From the NCBI RefSeq assembly GCF_016595215.1, contig NZ_JAENHK010000001.1, positions 806,001 through 870,000 on the forward strand: a DNA stretch of 64,000 nucleotides, given 5' to 3'. The notes beneath the pieces are model-generated. The model was given only the letters and a program-made list of their open reading frames with translations. It was not told the origin of the DNA and made no database searches. Below are positions 51,993-61,066 of the stretch, piece by piece. The DNA is from Chryseobacterium paridis (lineage in GTDB: Bacteria > Bacteroidota > Bacteroidia > Flavobacteriales > Weeksellaceae). Within the stretch, counting starts at the first letter, position 1. Each line of letters begins with the position of its first letter. A program made the position numbers and the translations under genes.

Positions 51993-53369
51993 TTATGCTT
52001 CTTCTAACTGTACAGTAAAGTGTCGTAAAAGATCTGGTTCCCATGTAATTTTATATCCTTTAGCAATTTCTTCACGTCTTTCATAAACGTTCTTAATCGC
52101 TGCAGCGATATATTCCATATGGTTATTGGTGTAGGTTCTTCTAGGGATAGCCAGACGAACAAGTTCTAGTTTTGGATAACGGTTCTGTCTTGTCTCGGGA
52201 TCTCTATCGGCTAATAAAGTACCAATTTCCACAGTTCTGATTCCTGCCTCTTTATAGATTTCAAGACCTAGAGTCTGCGCTGGATACTCTTCACGGGCAA
52301 CTTTAGGAAGGAAATTTAAAGAATCTATAAAAACAGCATGTCCACCAATTGGCTTTTGAACTGGAATTCCATATTCTATCAATTTGTTTCCAAGATATTC
52401 AACCTGTGAAATTCTGCTCTCCAGATATGCAAATTCTGTTGCTTCATTGAGTCCTACTGCCAATGCTGCCATATCTCTTCCTGCCATGCCTCCGTAAGTA
52501 ATGAACCCTTCATAAATAATAGTAAAGCTGGAAGCCTTTCTGAAAATCTCTTCACTGTTTAAAGCGATGAAACCTCCAATGTTTACCAATCCATCTTTTT
52601 TAGAGCTCATTGTCATTCCATCTCCATAAGAGAAAATTTCCTTACAGATTTCTTTAATACTTCTGTTTTCCTGACCTTTTTCTCTTTTTTTAATGAAATA
52701 AGCATTTTCTGCAAATCTCGCTGAATCAAAGAAAACAGGAATTCCATATTGGTTGGAAAGCTCTTTTACCGCCTTCATATTTTCTAAAGAAACAGGTTGA
52801 CCTCCTGACGAATTACAAGTAATAGTGATTAAACAGAAAGGGATCTTTTCTTTAGGATGGCTTTTATAAACTTCCTCCAGTTTTTCAAGATTGATGTTCC
52901 CCTTGAATGGGTGCAGATCATTTATATCAAAAGCTTCATCAATCGTGCAATCAATAGCATGAGCTTTACGGAATTCAATGTGACCTTTGGTCGTATCGAA
53001 GTGAGAATTTCCGGGAATGACATCACCATCTTTTACAAGAACGGAAAACAAAACGTTTTCAGCGGCTCTTCCCTGGTGAGTTGGTAAAAGATATTGGAAA
53101 CCCGTAATGCTTTTTACAGTGTTATGAAGTTCTTCAAATGAACGGGATCCGGCATAGCTTTCATCTCCTGTCATCAATGCTCCCCATTGTCTGTCAGACA
53201 TCGCTCCGGTTCCTGAATCAGTTAATAGATCAATAAAGACCTGTGAAGATTTTAAGTTAAATAAATTGTAATTGGCTTCTTTAAGCCATTGTTCTCTTTC
53301 TTCTCTTGTTGATTGACGGATCTCCTCAACCATTTTAATGCGGAAAGGCTCCGCGTACGGTAAATTCAT
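51993..53369 (-). CDS. tnaA: Tryptophanase
   Basis: A 458-residue PLP beta-eliminating lyase that would split L-tryptophan into indole, pyruvate and ammonia. It has FIDLLTDSGTGAMSDRQW, PTHQGRAAENVLF, GDGMTMSSKKDGLVNIGG with the PLP lysine, and GGHAVFIDS. Two positions favour tryptophanase over tyrosine phenol-lyase: VEIG where the phenol-lyase has an Arg, and RHFT with His near the C terminus where the phenol-lyase has RFFT. No tnaC-type leader peptide or tryptophan permease gene is adjacent. It has its own terminator and is likely monocistronic. Confidence 0.88.
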   Translation of the reverse strand: MNLPYAEPFRIKMVEEIRQSTREEREQWLKEANYNLFNLKSSQVFIDLLTDSGTGAMSDRQWGALMTGDESYAGSRSFEELHNTVKSITGFQYLLPTHQGRAAENVLFSVLVKDGDVIPGNSHFDTTKGHIEFRKAHAIDCTIDEAFDINDLHPFKGNINLEKLEEVYKSHPKEKIPFCLITITCNSSGGQPVSLENMKAVKELSNQYGIPVFFDSARFAENAYFIKKREKGQENRSIKEICKEIFSYGDGMTMSSKKDGLVNIGGFIALNSEEIFRKASSFTIIYEGFITYGGMAGRDMAALAVGLNEATEFAYLESRISQVEYLGNKLIEYGIPVQKPIGGHAVFIDSLNFLPKVAREEYPAQTLGLEIYKEAGIRTVEIGTLLADRDPETRQNRYPKLELVRLAIPRRTYTNNHMEYIAAAIKNVYERREEIAKGYKITWEPDLLRHFTVQLEEA

Positions 53370-53459
53370 GAGTTAAGTATTTATTTGATTGTTTTTTAAA
53401 GAAAATTTGTTTGAAAATAATTTCAATTCATCAAGTATATTTAAAGAAGTAGTGGAATG

Positions 53460-54077
53460 CTACTCAGGTGCCTTAAATATATTTTCATCAGAGTGGAAAC
53501 CAGCGACTCCTCCACTTACAGCAAATTTCATTGCTGAAGCAGCAGACATGCCCACTACAGGTTTGATGTTTTTTTCTTCGGTAACAATTACCCATCCGGA
53601 AATAGCATAAGAATGAGGAAGATAAACTGCTACATAATTATGTTTATCTACATCAGCCATTTCCTTCTGAGTTAAAAACCCAATTCTCCAGATTTCAGGA
53701 TTCTCATTGGTTTTTACCCATACAGGATCATTAAATTTTTTTTTATCACCTACAAAGGAAGACATGACGTCTTTTGTGGGTGTATATATATGCTTTACTC
53801 CAGGAGTTTTTTCTAGCAAACTGTCCATCGTGTCAAAAAAGAATCTTCCCACAACGAATTTATTTCCTAAATAACCTAAAAGAGCAGTAATTAAAATGGT
53901 AGATACAAAGACTAACCCAGGAATTTCCTTTGCAACAGATGGGATGATATTGTCGATGGATGTGACAATATACCAAATTACAAAAATGGTAAGTCCGATA
54001 GGTCCAATAATAACCAATCCCTGAAAAAAATTCTTCAGGAAAAAATTAGCAATATTTTCGAATGTTAGTTTTTTCAA
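53460..54077 (-). CDS. DUF502 family membrane protein
   Basis: A 205-residue protein with two membrane segments (FFQGLVIIGPIGLTIFVIWYIV near residues 17-38, and GLVFVSTILITALLGYLGN near 56-74). The DUF502 signature VVGRFFFDTMDSLLEKTPGVKHIYTPTKDV is given here by VVGRFF, PGV and IYTPTKDV. The C-terminal half is a beta-rich soluble domain with VYLPHSYAISGWVIV. The family has no proven function in bacteria, though a role in membrane trafficking has been proposed for plant homologues. It follows miaE by 21 bases and is probably read with it. Confidence 0.85.
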   Translation of the reverse strand: MKKLTFENIANFFLKNFFQGLVIIGPIGLTIFVIWYIVTSIDNIIPSVAKEIPGLVFVSTILITALLGYLGNKFVVGRFFFDTMDSLLEKTPGVKHIYTPTKDVMSSFVGDKKKFNDPVWVKTNENPEIWRIGFLTQKEMADVDKHNYVAVYLPHSYAISGWVIVTEEKNIKPVVGMSAASAMKFAVSGGVAGFHSDENIFKAPE

Positions 54078-54098
54078 CTTTTGTATATGATAATTGGT

Positions 54099-54677
54099 TT
54101 AGCCGTGTATGCTTTCCTTATTTCCGTAGGACTTAATAATACTGGCTTCATATTCAAGCCACTCTTCCCAGCGACTGTTTACTTTTTCGGGATTACCCAA
54201 TTGCCTTGCAAAACCAATGAAGGTCGTATAATGATTAGCTTCAGAGATCATCAATTCTTTATAGAACGTTTTAAGCTCTTCATCTTTGATATTTTCTGTC
54301 AAGACTTTAAATCTCTCACAACTTCTCGCTTCAATCATTGCTGCGAACAGCATTTTGTCAACAATAAGATCTTCTCTGCTTCCCTGGATAATAAATTTCA
54401 TCAATTCATTGACATAATCATCCTTTCGTGCCCTTCCGAATTTATATCCTCTGTTTTTAATAATCTCATGAACCTGATTGAAATGGTCAAGTTCTTCCTG
54501 AGCGATAGCCAGAAGTTCTGTTACAATTTCAGGATATTCAGGAAGCATGGTGATCAATCCAATCGCGTTGGTTGCTGCTTTTTGTTCGCACCAAGCATGA
54601 TCGGTCAAAATTTCTTCTATGTTTCCCTCTGCGATATTTGCCCACCTTGGATCAGTAGGAAGTTTCAACTTAAACAT
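54099..54677 (-). CDS. miaE: tRNA-(ms2io6A)-hydroxylase MiaE
   Basis: A 192-residue di-iron protein of the MiaE family. The iron ligands are in DHAWCEQKAA (first Glu), AQEELDHFNQVHEI (ExxH), EARSCERF and SEANHYTTF (ExxH). It begins MFKLKLPTDPRWANIAEGN, a typical start for the flavobacterial form. The enzyme hydroxylates the isopentenyl group of the modified adenosine at position 37 of some tRNAs, which needs oxygen. MiaA and MiaB are not in the window. It heads a pair with the DUF502 gene. Confidence 0.9.
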   Translation of the reverse strand: MFKLKLPTDPRWANIAEGNIEEILTDHAWCEQKAATNAIGLITMLPEYPEIVTELLAIAQEELDHFNQVHEIIKNRGYKFGRARKDDYVNELMKFIIQGSREDLIVDKMLFAAMIEARSCERFKVLTENIKDEELKTFYKELMISEANHYTTFIGFARQLGNPEKVNSRWEEWLEYEASIIKSYGNKESIHG

Positions 54678-54739
54678 GTTTTAAAATTTCTGTAAATTTA
54701 AAGTAAATTACAATAATAAATATTGTTTATTTCAGTTAT

Positions 54740-55828
54740 TTAAGATGCCGTCTTTCTTCGAAGAAATTCTAAAACATCCCAACCTAAATGGTCTACTTTC
54801 TTTAAAGCTTTTGCTATTATTGTGGCTAATATAATATTTATGATATAGATTAAAATCATTAAGATCCACCATACCATTTTTTCCTTTAGATAAACCACAA
54901 GAAAATAAACAAGAGAGGAGCTTATACCTTGTGCAAAATAGAAGAATATGGCATTCTTCCCAATGTAAGTAATGAAATTCTCTTTTGTAATTTTTAAACG
55001 GTTGTAAAAAACAAATAAAGTCACTAAAGAGAACAGTGTCCATATAATATAAGGTGCTTGCGGAGGAAATTTATTTTTATTGATCTTATAAAATATTTCA
55101 TTTCCATAATACCAGAACATCCATAATAGGAGTGCTGCAACCATTACATAAAGTACCGGAATCATTTTGAGGGAGATTTTCTTACCCTTCATTCTGTTGG
55201 CAATAAGAAATACACCAAGATAAAAAGCAACATAACCGACCTGCCCAGTTGGATAAAGCCACGGAAAGCAATTAAATATTAGGGTTAAAGCGATGCATAT
55301 TCCAATAAACCAATGAACATGTTTCGGAAAAAACCTTAAAATTAAAACTCCAAAAACAGTTAATATAAAATATACCTTAAGGTACCAAAAGCTTCCCATC
55401 ACTACAGGGAACGTATCGGCATTGGTATACTGATGAAGATACCAGTTGCCTAGATTCTGCCATTGAGGTACTGCTGAGATACTTGTTGTTGCATATTTGG
55501 AACCAAATGTCGAATAAAAATTTTGCAACCATTCCATAGAGAAGAAGGTCAATCCAAAAACCTTAAAAAAGTAATCTAAGAAAAACAGAAATGTTACAAA
55601 GATCATATAGGTTATCTGAAGTTTCAGCAATCTATAAAGTGTTTTTTCAATATTAGCTCCGGAAGTAATTCCACTAAGAGCATAGAAGAGAGCTACATCA
55701 AATACCAATGAAAACACTCTGGTTTCTGCAGAAATGTAAAATTGACCAGACCAGAAAGCAGTATGAATAAATATAATGGATAGCGTTGCTAATCCTTTTG
55801 CAAAATCAATGTAAAGATCTCTATTCAT
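54740..55828 (-). CDS. Acyltransferase family 3 membrane protein
   Basis: A 362-residue membrane protein with about ten hydrophobic helices. The first segment reads RDLYIDFAKGLATLSIIFIHT, where the FAKG and the His match the catalytic entry region of acyltransferase-3 proteins. FYALSGI follows, where the more usual motif is F-x-SGY/F. It would acylate a surface sugar, possibly with acetyl groups; its acceptor is not known. It is isolated, with no glycosyltransferase nearby. Confidence 0.82.
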   Translation of the reverse strand: MNRDLYIDFAKGLATLSIIFIHTAFWSGQFYISAETRVFSLVFDVALFYALSGITSGANIEKTLYRLLKLQITYMIFVTFLFFLDYFFKVFGLTFFSMEWLQNFYSTFGSKYATTSISAVPQWQNLGNWYLHQYTNADTFPVVMGSFWYLKVYFILTVFGVLILRFFPKHVHWFIGICIALTLIFNCFPWLYPTGQVGYVAFYLGVFLIANRMKGKKISLKMIPVLYVMVAALLLWMFWYYGNEIFYKINKNKFPPQAPYIIWTLFSLVTLFVFYNRLKITKENFITYIGKNAIFFYFAQGISSSLVYFLVVYLKEKMVWWILMILIYIINIILATIIAKALKKVDHLGWDVLEFLRRKTAS

Positions 55829-55888
55829 TATGATATGTGATAAACCTCAAAAATAAATAAAGTTTGGTAATTATTGATAATAAAAAAA

Positions 55889-55911
55889 GAGGTAAAGCAA
55901 TTCTTTACCTC
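55889..55911 (-). terminator. Terminator of the metalloprotease lipoprotein gene
   Basis: GAGGTAAAG pairs with CTTTACCTC around five bases, with a T-run on the minus strand. Confidence 0.85.
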
Positions 55912-55939
55912 CTTTTCTAAATATGTGAAAAATGAATGT

Positions 55940-56821
55940 TTACAGTTTTTTGAACTCTTCAGCAGAAATTTCTCCAGATTGAATTTTTCTTAATTCATCC
56001 ATATACTGACTCATATAAGCATCAATTTCAGGATTTCTGGAATTTTTACCCATTTTGTAAGTGCCATTTAAAACTCCCTGATAGTAATAGAAGAAGTTGT
56101 AATCAAAATCAGCTGCAGAAAGGCTGTATTGTCCTAATAAGAAACCTAGACGAACAGCAGATCTTCTTTGCGGAGGAGTTCCGTGGTGATTAGCGCTTGA
56201 TGTTTGATAATCTCCAATGCTTTGTGCAAACTCATAAGCAGAAGCAATTTCAGAGAATTGGGTTTTATTATACCCGTTTGGTCTTCTTAAATAATATCCG
56301 GCAAAACCATCAGCTTCCAATTCGTTTGGTCTGGCTGTAGATTCATTTACAGAAGGTAAATTAAAAGCATACTGTAACTGATGTCCGTATTCGTGTGCAA
56401 GAATCATCGCATTTACAATATCTCCGCCCTTATTTTTTGCGTCAGCATAGATGGCATAACCATAATAGATTTTTCCGTTAGAATAGGAAATAGCATTGTA
56501 AGTAGAATTGAAATTGGAAGGATCATTTACAAATCGTAATGTAGGATTACTTCTTCCCCACATGCTTGCAATCTTAGTCATCTGACCATTCATAAAGTTA
56601 GTGTCAGCTGATGTTTGCAAACCTGTTAAAAGCACTGCTGTTGAACTCCAGTATTGATCTACATAAGAGCAACTCTTTTGCAAGTCTCCAGGCTGTTCAA
56701 TTTTAGCGTTTTCAGTTTGGGAATTTGGTAAGACATTGTCTTCCATTTTGTCATCGTTACAAGCTGTAAGTGATAATACAGCAACAGCTCCTGCTAAAAA
56801 GCAGAATTTTAAATTTTTCAT
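55940..56821 (-). CDS. Zinc metallopeptidase-like lipoprotein
   Basis: A 293-residue lipoprotein with signal ending LSLTAC (Cys21). The zincin site is AHEYGHQLQ (HExxH) near residue 144, with the downstream glutamate in ELEADGFAGYY. That pairing fits the neutral zinc metallopeptidase group related to YpfJ and M48. The N-terminal part carries a short charged linker (NDDKMEDNVLPNSQTEN) before the folded domain. It would act at the envelope on an unknown protein substrate. A possible promoter, TATACCTTCG at 56844-56853, precedes it; the gene is monocistronic with a strong terminator. Confidence 0.82.
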   Translation of the reverse strand: MKNLKFCFLAGAVAVLSLTACNDDKMEDNVLPNSQTENAKIEQPGDLQKSCSYVDQYWSSTAVLLTGLQTSADTNFMNGQMTKIASMWGRSNPTLRFVNDPSNFNSTYNAISYSNGKIYYGYAIYADAKNKGGDIVNAMILAHEYGHQLQYAFNLPSVNESTARPNELEADGFAGYYLRRPNGYNKTQFSEIASAYEFAQSIGDYQTSSANHHGTPPQRRSAVRLGFLLGQYSLSAADFDYNFFYYYQGVLNGTYKMGKNSRNPEIDAYMSQYMDELRKIQSGEISAEEFKKL

Positions 56822-56965
56822 ATAAAATATTTTTTGGTGAAAACGAAGGTATAAATTATTTTTTATAAATTAATATATAAATAGTTAAAATTATTCCTAT
56901 ATCGGTGAAAAAGTATTTTTAATAAAAATATGGTTTTGATTGTAAGCTATTTATAAAATAATTTG

Positions 56966-56973
56966 TATATTTG
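56966..56973 (+). promoter_or_regulatory. -7 box (TATATTTG) of the rplU-rpmA operon
   Basis: A perfect TAnnTTTG match 30 bases before the rplU ATG, with TTG at 56940-56942 as a candidate -33 element. Confidence 0.75.
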
Positions 56974-57003
56974 CACCTTGAAATAACTAAAAATTTATAA
57001 ACA

Positions 57004-57579
57004 ATGTTTGCAATTGTAGAAATAGCAGGGCTTCAATATAAAGTTGAGCAAGACCAGAAGTTGTTTGTACACCGTTTAAAAGGAGACAAAGGAGGAAAAG
57101 TTTCTTTCGATAAAGTTCTTCTTACTGTAAATGGTACAATCACTGTAGGCGCCCCAGCTGTAAGCGGGATCACTGTAGAAGCAGAGATCTTAGATCATGT
57201 AAAAGCTGATAAAGTAATCGTTTTCAAAAAGAAAAGAAGAAAAGGATACGAAGTTAAAAATGGTCACAGACAATCTTTAACTCAAATTCAAATTACAGGA
57301 ATCACTGGATTTGAAGGAGGTGCAAAGAAAGCAGCTAAAAAAGAAACTGTAAAGGCTGAGGTTCTTTCAGACAACGCAACTGTTAACTTTGGTGAAGATC
57401 ATGAATTGAACTATCACTTAAAGAAAAACAACTTGTCTCAGTCTAAAGAAAACAGAGAGACTTTAATTACTTTAGGTAAAGCTGTTAAAGTTGAATTAGA
57501 GAAGAAAGTTCTTACTCACGAAGAAGTAGATGCTGCTATCGTTAAGAACATTGATCAATTTAAAGCTCTTAATAAATAA
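57004..57579 (+). CDS. rplU: 50S ribosomal protein L21 with long C-terminal extension
   Basis: A 191-residue form of L21. The first 100 or so residues are normal L21 (MFAIVEIAGLQYKVEQDQKL, KVIVFKKKRRKGYEVKNGH, SLTQIQITGI, split here). The remaining 90 form an extra domain that is charged and probably helical (KKAAKKETVKAEV, ELNYHLKKNNLSQSKENR, LEKKVLTHEEVDAAI). E. coli L21 has 103 residues, so the extension nearly doubles it. The reading frame is continuous with no sign of a frameshift. It is the first gene of the usual rplU-rpmA pair. Confidence 0.95.
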   Translation: MFAIVEIAGLQYKVEQDQKLFVHRLKGDKGGKVSFDKVLLTVNGTITVGAPAVSGITVEAEILDHVKADKVIVFKKKRRKGYEVKNGHRQSLTQIQITGITGFEGGAKKAAKKETVKAEVLSDNATVNFGEDHELNYHLKKNNLSQSKENRETLITLGKAVKVELEKKVLTHEEVDAAIVKNIDQFKALNK

Positions 57580-57597
57580 TAATAATCTACAAATAAA

Positions 57598-57855
57598 ATG
57601 GCACACAAGAAAGGAGTCGGTAGTTCCAAAAACGGTAGAGAATCTCACTCTAAAAGATTAGGTGTAAAGATTTTCGGTGGACAAGAAGCTATTGCCGGTA
57701 ATATTATTATCAGACAAAGAGGTACACAACACCACCCAGGTGAAAACGTGGGAATGGGTAAAGACCATACTTTGTTTGCATTAGTAGACGGTAAAGTAGT
57801 TTTCAGAAAGAAAGCAAATAACAGATCTTTTGTATCTGTAGAACCAAACGCTTAA
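57598..57855 (+). CDS. rpmA: 50S ribosomal protein L27
   Basis: An 85-residue ribosomal protein starting [16 protein letters not shown]. It has the conserved core [29 protein letters not shown] and [12 protein letters not shown]. The N terminus begins directly with the AHKKG sequence, so no protease-cleaved prefix of the Firmicutes type is present. It follows rplU by 18 bases and ends before a strong terminator at 57879-57908. L27 lies at the peptidyl-transferase centre. Confidence 0.97.
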   Translation: MAHKKGVGSSKNGRESHSKRLGVKIFGGQEAIAGNIIIRQRGTQHHPGENVGMGKDHTLFALVDGKVVFRKKANNRSFVSVEPNA

Positions 57856-57878
57856 TCTAAGCGTTCTATAAAAAAACG

Positions 57879-57908
57879 AAAGCCTCAACAATTTGTTGAG
57901 GCTTTTTT
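57879..57908 (+). terminator. Terminator of rplU-rpmA
   Basis: AAAGCCTCAACA pairs with TGTTGAGGCTTT around three bases, followed by a T-run. The rest of 57856-58109 holds nothing I can name. Confidence 0.88.
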
Positions 57909-58109
57909 GTGTTTTATAATTTGTTTATCCGGAGAATAAGTAGTGCTTTTCTTTTATGATCGATTCGAAATATCAATGATATTTAAAAATTTAACATTAT
58001 TTAAATAAAGCGGAACTAAAAAAAATATTATATCGAGAGAATTGTAGTAAATGACATCAATCTACAATAGACATTAAAAAGATACGATAATTCTTGAAGT
58101 ATTTATTTT

Positions 58110-60647
58110 TTAAAACCCAACTTGGAACCCTGCCTTTACTCCAAATGTAGAAATGTCTGGTCTGTTTAAGTAATTTCCTCGCCAGTTAAAATCGACTCTA
58201 AAAATTCTAAGATTTCCAAATCCTATATTTTCTATACCGAACCCATATTCATAATAAATATGATCACTTGGAGCAGAGTATTTGAAGCCCTCTACGTTGA
58301 TAGCTTTAGAGGCATTACTTAAAGTCCCATAAGCACTTCGGATAAAGGCTATTTCTCTTAATTTTAGTTTCTTTATTAAAGGAATGTAAGAAAGGATTTT
58401 ACCATTGAAATGGTGCTCTAAATGAAGCGTTGTGTAAGTGTCCGCAACGAATTCATAATAATTCAATTGTGCAAATGTATTTCCCACCAAACTATAAGAT
58501 TGGTTTCCGGGAATTACATTTTGCAATGCTAATGGAACCGTATTGAAATTCTTTCCGGCTTCAAAATTAATTAAAGTCTTGCCCCAGCTTCCAATTAAAA
58601 CAGGTTTATAAAATAAAAACTGTAATTTGTTATAGTTAAAATCCGCATTAAAAAGCCCCTCAATCCCTCTGGTGTACTTTAAAACAATTGTGGGTGCCAA
58701 GGTACCATGTTCATGTCTGTCGACTCCGGTTTGTGAAAATTTGGCTCCTGGTCTTGCTATTAAGCTAACGGTGACATGTGAATCATTAACCGTTTTTCTC
58801 AGGTCTCCATTTCGGTAGTACATCAGACTGAATCCCTCAGGATTGGCCGATTTAATGCTTTGCATGGTTCCATCAATTCTGATCTGAAAATTTTTCCAGG
58901 GCTCTATGGATGTGAAAATATTGGTTTGATTTAAAGAGCTTAAGGAAGCGTTACTTCCTCTTGCAAACACCGTAGAAGATGCAAAAGTTCGGGACATGAT
59001 TCCATCATCTGTTGTCAGCTGTACACCTAATTGCATAACATCTCTTCTTGTTCCGGCTCCGATCATGAATCGGTTAACTTTATTGAACATGTATTTTGCC
59101 TCTACACCATATTTGAATTTTTGATCTTTAAACCCATAAGCAGTATAGAATTGTACTCTCCATGGATCATTCATAGAGAAATAACTTCTTGCTCCTAATC
59201 TTATTCTGTCTCCCTCAACTTCGTTTACACCATAAACAGAAAATATAGGACCTAAGTCGATTCCTTTAGTGACATTATAATAACCCGATCCAAGGGTTTC
59301 ATATAGTTTTACGATCCTGTTGAATTTTGGCACCTGTTGAAGCTTATCCAGCATGTCATAGACTCCCTGTTCTGATTTGGATAGTGAATCTGGTCTTGCT
59401 TTTACCCAATAAGAATCATCTTTATCTACAAATTTATTATCATACTCCTCTTCACTCCTTTTAAAAACTGAAGCGGCAAGAGGTTTGTTAAATTCATATT
59501 GAGAATAATCGACAGTTCTTTTGGCAATAATACTTTTCGATGTTTTCTTTTTGGAGAAAGGAGTCATTTCTACAACCGTTACAAACTTTTTAGGTAAGAA
59601 TGTATTTTCGTCTGGATTATCATATTCCAGCTCTGTGGAAATTCCATTGACAAAATTAACGTTCATCTTTTGGGTTGATTTTAATGTCGCTCCCAAAACG
59701 GCATACGTATCAGTGTCGATATAGAGGTAGCCCTGAAAGGCCAAAATTTCAGTTCTTTTAGGCTGATATCTTATTTTGTAGGCATTTTCACCTCGCATGG
59801 AAATGGTATCAATAAGATTGTAATCATACGTACTAAAACCATCACTTCCTACGGGACTTGGAAAGCCAATATCAAAATAATTCAATGTATTGTCATAGAT
59901 ATTGATATCGCGGTAAAGGTTTTTGGCAGTTAACGTAACAATTTGATTATCCTGGAACCCTGAGGTTTTCTGTGCTACCAGAAGTCTTTTGGTTTTTTTT
60001 CCAGGCTTATTCTCACCGTAATTTTTATAAACAGCCTCATTCAGAAAGATAGGAAGTGCCATTTTACCACTTGCTGTTGAATCTGCATAGTCAAAAATGA
60101 AATCCAGCTTGTTAAAGATCTTTCTTTTCATGAAAGTGCTGTCCAGATTATTGGCGTCAAACTGGATCTTTTCGTATTCATTGTAAGTATAGGTATCGAA
60201 TTTATCCAGACCATTATTTCTCTTCCGCTTCCATACTTCCTGCATAATTGCATAAGCTGGATTTTCTTTCTTGCTCTTATATTTTGTTTTTTCGTTGTGA
60301 ATAACAACTTCCTGAATATTCTCTACCTTTTCTTTTGACAGTTTTACAAAAATATTATTAGCATTTTCAGGTGTAATATCAATGCTTTGCAGTGCATAGC
60401 TCTTTCTTAAAAACTTTAATTTATAAATAATGCTATCTGATTGAACACTAAAAGCTCCTGTCGTAGTTGTTAAAAGAGGATCGTTGCTATCATTAATGAA
60501 AATATCTACTCCAGTAACTTCTTTATTTGTTTTAGCATCAACAATTCTTCCACTTGCTGCATTTTGTGCACAAACGACGCCGGAAAAGAATAGAAAAAGA
60601 TAGAGGTACTGGTATTTGGGGTTATTAATTAACATTAGGTATTTCAT
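58110..60647 (-). CDS. DUF5686 outer membrane protein with carboxypeptidase-regulatory-like domain
   Basis: The ATG at 60647 gives 845 residues; the TTG just before it is less likely. A signal peptide ending FFSGVVCAQ is followed by a carboxypeptidase-regulatory-like domain (ASGRIVDAKTNKEVTGVDIFI, split as GRIVDAKTN and EVTGVDIFI). The rest is the long DUF5686 region with PAYAIMQEVWKRKRNN, RRDVMQLGVQL and a C-terminal strand set ending AGFQVGF. It looks like an outer membrane barrel with a periplasmic domain, but it lacks a TonB plug, so it is not a TonB receptor. Function is unknown. It is convergent with rplU-rpmA. Confidence 0.85.
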   Translation of the reverse strand: MKYLMLINNPKYQYLYLFLFFSGVVCAQNAASGRIVDAKTNKEVTGVDIFINDSNDPLLTTTTGAFSVQSDSIIYKLKFLRKSYALQSIDITPENANNIFVKLSKEKVENIQEVVIHNEKTKYKSKKENPAYAIMQEVWKRKRNNGLDKFDTYTYNEYEKIQFDANNLDSTFMKRKIFNKLDFIFDYADSTASGKMALPIFLNEAVYKNYGENKPGKKTKRLLVAQKTSGFQDNQIVTLTAKNLYRDINIYDNTLNYFDIGFPSPVGSDGFSTYDYNLIDTISMRGENAYKIRYQPKRTEILAFQGYLYIDTDTYAVLGATLKSTQKMNVNFVNGISTELEYDNPDENTFLPKKFVTVVEMTPFSKKKTSKSIIAKRTVDYSQYEFNKPLAASVFKRSEEEYDNKFVDKDDSYWVKARPDSLSKSEQGVYDMLDKLQQVPKFNRIVKLYETLGSGYYNVTKGIDLGPIFSVYGVNEVEGDRIRLGARSYFSMNDPWRVQFYTAYGFKDQKFKYGVEAKYMFNKVNRFMIGAGTRRDVMQLGVQLTTDDGIMSRTFASSTVFARGSNASLSSLNQTNIFTSIEPWKNFQIRIDGTMQSIKSANPEGFSLMYYRNGDLRKTVNDSHVTVSLIARPGAKFSQTGVDRHEHGTLAPTIVLKYTRGIEGLFNADFNYNKLQFLFYKPVLIGSWGKTLINFEAGKNFNTVPLALQNVIPGNQSYSLVGNTFAQLNYYEFVADTYTTLHLEHHFNGKILSYIPLIKKLKLREIAFIRSAYGTLSNASKAINVEGFKYSAPSDHIYYEYGFGIENIGFGNLRIFRVDFNWRGNYLNRPDISTFGVKAGFQVGF

Positions 60648-60825
60648 CAAGCATTTAGCATAAACAAAAAGTATGCTGTTTATGTATTTAGAACGGATAA
60701 CGGTTAAAAAAATTTCGTGTTTGTTTACAAAAATGCAAATGTAATGAAATTTATAGGACGAATTTGGTTAATTGTTGCCTATGGTTTTAGAAGAAAGAGG
60801 CTAAAAAGCCAATTGAATAAAAATA

Positions 60826-60855
60826 AAAAAGACCTACATTTCTGTAAGTCTTTTT
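60826..60855 (-). terminator. Terminator after tRNA-Asn
   Basis: GACCTACA pairs with TGTAAGTC with one mismatch around TTTC, extended by A/T runs. The same 20 bases recur at 61842-61861. Confidence 0.8.
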
Positions 60856-60856
60856 G

Positions 60857-60930
60857 CTCCTCCTGCTGGGCTCGAACCAGCGACCCTCTGATTAACAGTC
60901 AGATGCTCTAACCAACTGAGCTAAGGAGGA
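60857..60930 (-). tRNA. tRNA-Asn (anticodon GTT)
   Basis: A 74-base cloverleaf on the minus strand. The acceptor arm is TCCTCCT/AGGAGGA, the D arm GCTC/GAGC, the anticodon arm TCTGA/TCAGA with loop CTGTTAA, and the T arm GCTGG/CCAGC with loop TTCGAGC. The CCA end is not encoded. A -7 box lies at 60954-60961 and a terminator at once downstream, so it is a single-gene transcript. Confidence 0.97.
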
Positions 60931-60953
60931 ATTTTCCTTTGTTTTAAGTGCTG

Positions 60954-60961
60954 CAAATATA
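60954..60961 (-). promoter_or_regulatory. -7 box (TATATTTG) of tRNA-Asn
   Basis: A perfect TAnnTTTG match 23 bases before the mature 5' end. Confidence 0.75.
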
Positions 60962-61066
60962 ATATGAATATTGATATGAAGCAAATTTTACTGCTAATTA
61001 TAAGGTGTTTTAGGCTAAATATGTTGAATTTCAATAAGAAATATTTAATCAATTTTATAATTAAAT

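Noticed and set aside
54081..54695. 204-residue frame opposite miaE
   Set aside because: It is the exact antisense shadow of miaE, which has strong di-iron motifs.
60717..60911. 64-residue plus-strand frame before tRNA-Asn
   Set aside because: Its end is the antisense of the tRNA and its middle is the tRNA terminator; no coding pattern is left.
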